From assembly GCA_041484845.1 (NCBI GenBank), contig JBGPIK010000341.1:1-7526 (forward strand): a stretch of 7,526 bases of DNA. The letters run 5' to 3'. The stretch's first letter is position 1. The number at the start of each line of letters is the position of its first letter. Source of the DNA: JBGPIK01 sp041484845. GTDB taxonomy: Bacteria; Desulfobacterota; Binatia; UBA9968. Shown piece after piece: positions 5,006 to 7,526 of this stretch. A model generated the notes under the pieces. That model did no database searches and was not told where the DNA came from. It saw nothing but the letters and a program-made list of their open reading frames with translations. The position numbers and the translations under genes were made by a program.

Positions 5006-6016
5006 ATGCAAAAAGAATTATCACCGCGTCCGCTGATGCGCATTCTCGGGGATTTCGCCAACAGCCAGATCCTCGATGCAACCCTCGAGTACGACTTTTT
5101 TACTCATATCCATAAGGGCGCCCACACCGCAGACGAGATCGCGAGCGAAGCCGGAACCAACCCGCGCGCAACCCGCATCGTTCTCGATAGTTTGCTCGCG
5201 ATGAATTTGATCGAGAAGCGAGGCGGTTGCTATTATCTCCCGCCGATCAGCGAAACTTTTCTTGTCCGGGGCAAGCCCGGTTATGTCGGCGATTTCCGCC
5301 ATGTCGCGTTGGCGCTTTGGGACGGCTTGGCGCACTTGAAAGAATCGCTCAAAACCGGAAAACCGCTGGGCCGCATGGACACGGTCGGGGAACTTAAGGT
5401 ATGGGAGAAACTCGTCCTCGGCATTATCGTTATCGCCGAACCCGCCGCCAAAGCGCTGTGCGATATTCTTCAGATCGGCTCTGAACGCAAGGGAATTCGA
5501 GTTTTGGATATCGCCGGAGGCTCGAGCATTTTCGGCATGACGATCCTCTCTCGCGATCCGTCGGCGCAGGTGACGCAGTTGGACTGGCCCAATATCAATA
5601 CGGTGGCGAAGAAGCTCAGTCGGGAGCGAGGCTTCGAGGGCAAAATTCGCTTTGTCGACGGCGAACATCGCTCCGCCACGTTCGCGTCGAACTCTTACGA
5701 TTTAGCTCTCGCCAGTAATTTTTGCCGCTTCGAATCACCGCAAGGCAATCAAGAGCTATTCGCAAAGTCATACGCGGCGCTCAGAGTGGGCGGCCAGTTT
5801 GTCATCAACGATTTTATACCCAATGAAGAACGGACCGAGCCTACTTTTGCATTGCGATTCTCGGTCTACACGCTGACGCACACGCCTGAAGGTGAATGCT
5901 GGACTTTATCGCAATATTCCAAGTGGCTAAAAAGCGCCGGGTTCGCTTCGATTTCAATCCACGGTGACATACCGCATACACTCCCCGGTACGACTTTAAT
6001 CATCGCCAACAAGTAA
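5006..6016 (+). CDS. SAM-dependent methyltransferase with N-terminal dimerisation domain (O-methyltransferase family 2-like)
   Basis: The protein is 336 residues from the ATG at 5006. An in-frame TTG at 4991 would add five residues and nearly abut the previous stop. Neither start has a good Shine-Dalgarno; ATG is preferred and its 17-base gap resembles the other gaps. Numbering from the TTG, residues 20-90 form the winged-helix dimerisation domain (ATLEYDFFTHI, then TADEIASEAGTNPRATRIVLD). The Rossmann methyltransferase domain follows, with SAM motif VLDIAGGSS (171-179), acidic D198 in QLDWPN, LRVGGQFVINDFIP (264-277) and SQYSKWLKSAGF (307-318). This is the architecture of hydroxyindole and phenolic O-methyltransferases, CrtF and BchU. 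The catalytic His normally in the SNxLHxF stretch is not there: the sequence is SNFCRFES (242-249). It may therefore act on carbon or nitrogen, use another base, or methylate an already acidic phenol. It is the last gene of the operon. Confidence 0.9.
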   Translation: MQKELSPRPLMRILGDFANSQILDATLEYDFFTHIHKGAHTADEIASEAGTNPRATRIVLDSLLAMNLIEKRGGCYYLPPISETFLVRGKPGYVGDFRHVALALWDGLAHLKESLKTGKPLGRMDTVGELKVWEKLVLGIIVIAEPAAKALCDILQIGSERKGIRVLDIAGGSSIFGMTILSRDPSAQVTQLDWPNINTVAKKLSRERGFEGKIRFVDGEHRSATFASNSYDLALASNFCRFESPQGNQELFAKSYAALRVGGQFVINDFIPNEERTEPTFALRFSVYTLTHTPEGECWTLSQYSKWLKSAGFASISIHGDIPHTLPGTTLIIANK

Positions 6017-6065
6017 CGGGGCGGCGCGCTGCAGTTCGGCGGCTGCTCCTCGCAGGCGGGCCGAC

Positions 6066-6079
6066 TTCCGCTAGCGGAA
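6066..6079. repeat. 14-bp perfect palindrome TTCCGCTAGCGGAA
   Basis: The sequence is fully self-complementary and lies about 50 bases after the methyltransferase stop. It lacks a T-run and is too short to be a convincing terminator alone. It could be an operator for the downstream gene; function unknown. Confidence 0.4.
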
Positions 6080-6149
6080 TCCGCATTACGGCCTTGAAAA
6101 ACTGCGTGGCCGCGGCTCGATTTCACTGGGTTTCTGACAACTTACCTAT

Positions 6150-6165
6150 TTTCGGCAAAGCGAAA
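6150..6165. repeat. Short hairpin TTTCG/CGAAA
   Basis: TTTCG (6150-6154) and CGAAA (6161-6165) flank a 6-base loop in an AT-richer stretch upstream of the DHH gene. The symmetry is visible; a regulatory role is only possible. Confidence 0.25.
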
Positions 6166-6229
6166 TAGAATTAGCGCTGGAATTGTATAAATCGCGATGC
6201 TAGACTTCGCGGCGTGCTAATTACCGCGT

Positions 6230-6250
6230 ATGGGTCAACGCTGACCCCAT
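6230..6250. repeat. Inverted repeat ATGGGTCA / TGACCCCAT in the leader of the DHH gene
   Basis: GGGTCA (6232-6237) and TGACCC (6242-6247) are perfect arms around ACGC. With one extra C the pairing extends to ATGGGTCA against TGACCCCAT. It lies about 40 bases before the start codon at 6290 and downstream of the possible -10 at 6186, so it would be in the transcript leader or act as an operator. Confidence 0.4.
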
Positions 6251-6277
6251 GCAACTTCCCCCAATAAACCCCACTCT

Positions 6278-6283
6278 AGGGGG
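6278..6283 (+). promoter_or_regulatory. Ribosome binding site of the DHH gene, possibly occluded by upstream C-runs
   Basis: AGGGGG lies six bases before the ATG at 6290 and supports this start. Two C-runs upstream, 6258-6262 and 6269-6272, could each pair with it in the transcript. This might limit translation, though such pairing could equally be accidental. Confidence 0.5.
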
Positions 6284-6289
6284 CGCCTG

Positions 6290-7526
6290 ATGCAATACTT
6301 GGCAATCTGCGAAGATGACCTTTTGTTTCAATTCATGCGCAATGTCGCGTCCAAAGGGGCGGAGACATTGTTTTTGGTGCAGGATGGCGCGGTGGCGAAG
6401 AGAATTAAGCGCGAAGGCGGCAAAGTCCGGGAGGGGGATCTTCTAAAGGAAGAAACGTATCAGCGTGTCAGACTCCATCACGTCGATCAAGCGATTATCT
6501 TTGTTCGCGACCCCGAGATGCAGCGGCGTATTTATCGCCTGCTCAGAAGCCAGGATAAGAATCTTTTCATCGTTGCCCTAATGACGAACGAAAACGGTAC
6601 GGGTGATTCCGGCGATCCGTTATTTCGCAAGCTGCAACTGCCGGATGTTTTTGAAGAGTTCTGCGCGTCGCAGCTGCTCAGCACGGTTAATCGCAAGAGG
6701 GTCGAGACGATCCGGTCGCTTTTCGGCGAGAAAAAAGTCCACATCTTACTGCAACATGACCCCGATCCGGATGCCATTGGCAGTGCTTTGGCGTTGCGTG
6801 AACTGCTGGGGCGTAATCGGCCGACCACGCCCATCGTTACTTTTGGGGAGGTGACACGGCCGGAAAATCTGGCGATGCTCCGACAATTGGATATCCAGAT
6901 TGATCGAATTAACTACGACGACCTGCACAAAGACGGCGCTCGCCTGGCCATGGTCGATGTTCAACCGCCTTATTTTGAGCAGCCGCTCGGCCGAGTCGAT
7001 CTGGTCGTGGACCATCACCCGAAACGGACCTTTAAAGCGCGCTTTGCCGATCTAAGAACAAACTATGGCGCGACTTCGACTATCTTCACCGAGTATTTGC
7101 GCGCTGTCGGCATGGAGCCTTCGCAGAGGTTGGCAACGGCGCTGTTATACGGCATCAAGACCGACACCTTATTTTTGGAGCGTGGCAGCAACATGGCCGA
7201 TTTGAGCGCCTTCACGTTTCTTTATCCGTTTGCCAATAAGGGGATGATTGCGCGCATTGAGAGACCCGCCTTGCCGCGCGAAGACCTTGAAGCCCTGGGG
7301 CGCGCCCTCAGCAGGCTGCAATTGGAAAACGGCGTGGCGGTTCTCCACATGGGCGAGATCAATCGCGAAGACGTGATACCGCAGTTGGCGGAGTTTTGCC
7401 TTCAAATCGAAGGCGTGGAGTGGGCCGTCGTCTCAGGACTGGTCAAAGATCGCGTAGTGATTTCCGTGCGCAACCTGGGTTATGTTAAGAGCGCCGGTGA
7501 AATCATGAAAAAGCTCTATGACGATA
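6290..7526 (+). CDS. DHH-family phosphoesterase with N-terminal degenerate TrkA-N domain (3' end outside window)
   Basis: An open frame of 412 codons runs from the ATG at 6290 to the window edge without a stop. Residues 1-100 follow the TrkA-N pattern (GGKVREGDLLKEETYQRV at 43-60, VDQAIIFVRD at 65-74), but the nucleotide-binding GxGxxG loop is missing (CEDDLLF instead). The DHH domain carries its metal-binding motifs: H156-x2-D159-x-D161-A-x-G164, D223 in VDVQPP, D241-H242-H243 and D292 in GIKTDTLFL. A DHHA1 domain begins near 345; its usual GG-H motif would lie beyond the edge. Members of this family hydrolyse short RNA, pAp or cyclic dinucleotides using Mn2+ (the NrnA/GdpP group). The N-terminal domain may sense a nucleotide or mediate dimerisation. 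The 273-base gap and own ribosome binding site suggest it is not part of the operon. Confidence 0.9.
   Translation, partial: MQYLAICEDDLLFQFMRNVASKGAETLFLVQDGAVAKRIKREGGKVREGDLLKEETYQRVRLHHVDQAIIFVRDPEMQRRIYRLLRSQDKNLFIVALMTNENGTGDSGDPLFRKLQLPDVFEEFCASQLLSTVNRKRVETIRSLFGEKKVHILLQHDPDPDAIGSALALRELLGRNRPTTPIVTFGEVTRPENLAMLRQLDIQIDRINYDDLHKDGARLAMVDVQPPYFEQPLGRVDLVVDHHPKRTFKARFADLRTNYGATSTIFTEYLRAVGMEPSQRLATALLYGIKTDTLFLERGSNMADLSAFTFLYPFANKGMIARIERPALPREDLEALGRALSRLQLENGVAVLHMGEINREDVIPQLAEFCLQIEGVEWAVVSGLVKDRVVISVRNLGYVKSAGEIMKKLYDD

Larger units (their letters stand above)
6017..6289. other. Non-coding gap between the operon and the DHH gene
   Basis: These 273 bases hold no convincing gene. 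No hairpin followed by a T-run is visible after the methyltransferase stop, so the operon end has no clear intrinsic terminator. Several dyads are present (listed separately), and CGGCC (6089-6093) pairs with GGCCG (6108-6112) over a 14-base loop. TATAAA at 6186-6191 is a possible -10 box for the downstream gene, but no acceptable -35 hexamer lies at the right distance, so I do not call a promoter. Confidence 0.6.

Noticed and set aside
4536..5081. Minus-strand open frame of 181 codons under the haem-oxygenase-like gene
   Set aside because: It is antisense to a supported gene and lacks recognisable motifs; treated as a shadow.
5021..5668. Minus-strand open frame of 215 codons under the methyltransferase
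   Set aside because: It is antisense to a gene with clear family motifs, its peptide shows no recognisable domain, and such shadows are common at this GC content.
390..6016. Bacteriochlorophyll or carotenoid gene cluster, suggested by a BchE-like radical SAM plan and a BchU/CrtF-like methyltransferase plan
   Set aside because: No magnesium chelatase, reductase, desaturase or other pigment gene is present, and both architectures are shared with many unrelated enzymes.
6017..6085. Intrinsic terminator of the operon
   Set aside because: GC-rich stretches and the 6066-6079 palindrome are present, but no stable stem followed by a T-run is visible.

Overview
The window looks like chromosomal DNA of a bacterium of moderately high GC (mid-50s % by eye). 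Codon use is uniform from gene to gene, starts are mostly ATG, and several Shine-Dalgarno sites are good. The gene content (B12-dependent radical SAM enzyme, VAO-type flavoprotein, haem-oxygenase-like metal oxidase, DHH phosphoesterase) would suit an environmental lineage such as a deltaproteobacterium-like or uncultivated soil/sediment group. The sequence alone does not fix the taxon.

Layout. Positions 1-61 hold the first 20 codons of a minus-strand gene that leaves the window on the left. Positions 62-389 are a divergent intergenic region. It contains a minus-strand promoter and ribosome binding site, a 100-bp element with perfect 19-bp terminal inverted repeats and a flanking 6-bp direct repeat (very probably a MITE), and a strong sigma70-type promoter reading right, with a 17-bp dyad over its predicted start point. 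Positions 390-6016 hold five tightly packed plus-strand genes with gaps of 14 to 28 bases, almost certainly one operon: a cobalamin-binding radical SAM enzyme, a short-chain dehydrogenase/reductase, an FAD-dependent oxidase/dehydrogenase of the vanillyl-alcohol-oxidase/4-cresol-dehydrogenase type, a haem-oxygenase-like (PqqC/TenA-fold) putative metal-dependent oxidase, and a class I SAM methyltransferase with an N-terminal dimerisation domain. Positions 6017-6289 are non-coding with several short dyads. From 6290 a degenerate TrkA-N plus DHH phosphoesterase gene runs off the right end.

How the genes may work together. The five operon products are all soluble redox or methyl-transfer enzymes. 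No carrier protein, synthase, transporter or regulator lies between them. The set resembles a tailoring pathway for a small, probably aromatic or phenolic, metabolite or cofactor: a radical C-methylation or rearrangement, an alcohol/ketone step, a flavin oxidation, an oxygen-dependent iron-enzyme step and a second methyl transfer. I do not recognise this five-gene arrangement as a described pathway, so the product is unknown and the order of steps is inference. Several family-defining residues are changed: the usual Asn of the SDR tetrad, the usual catalytic His of the methyltransferase, and the axial-His motif of the B12 domain. Close-homologue annotation should therefore not be transferred without care.
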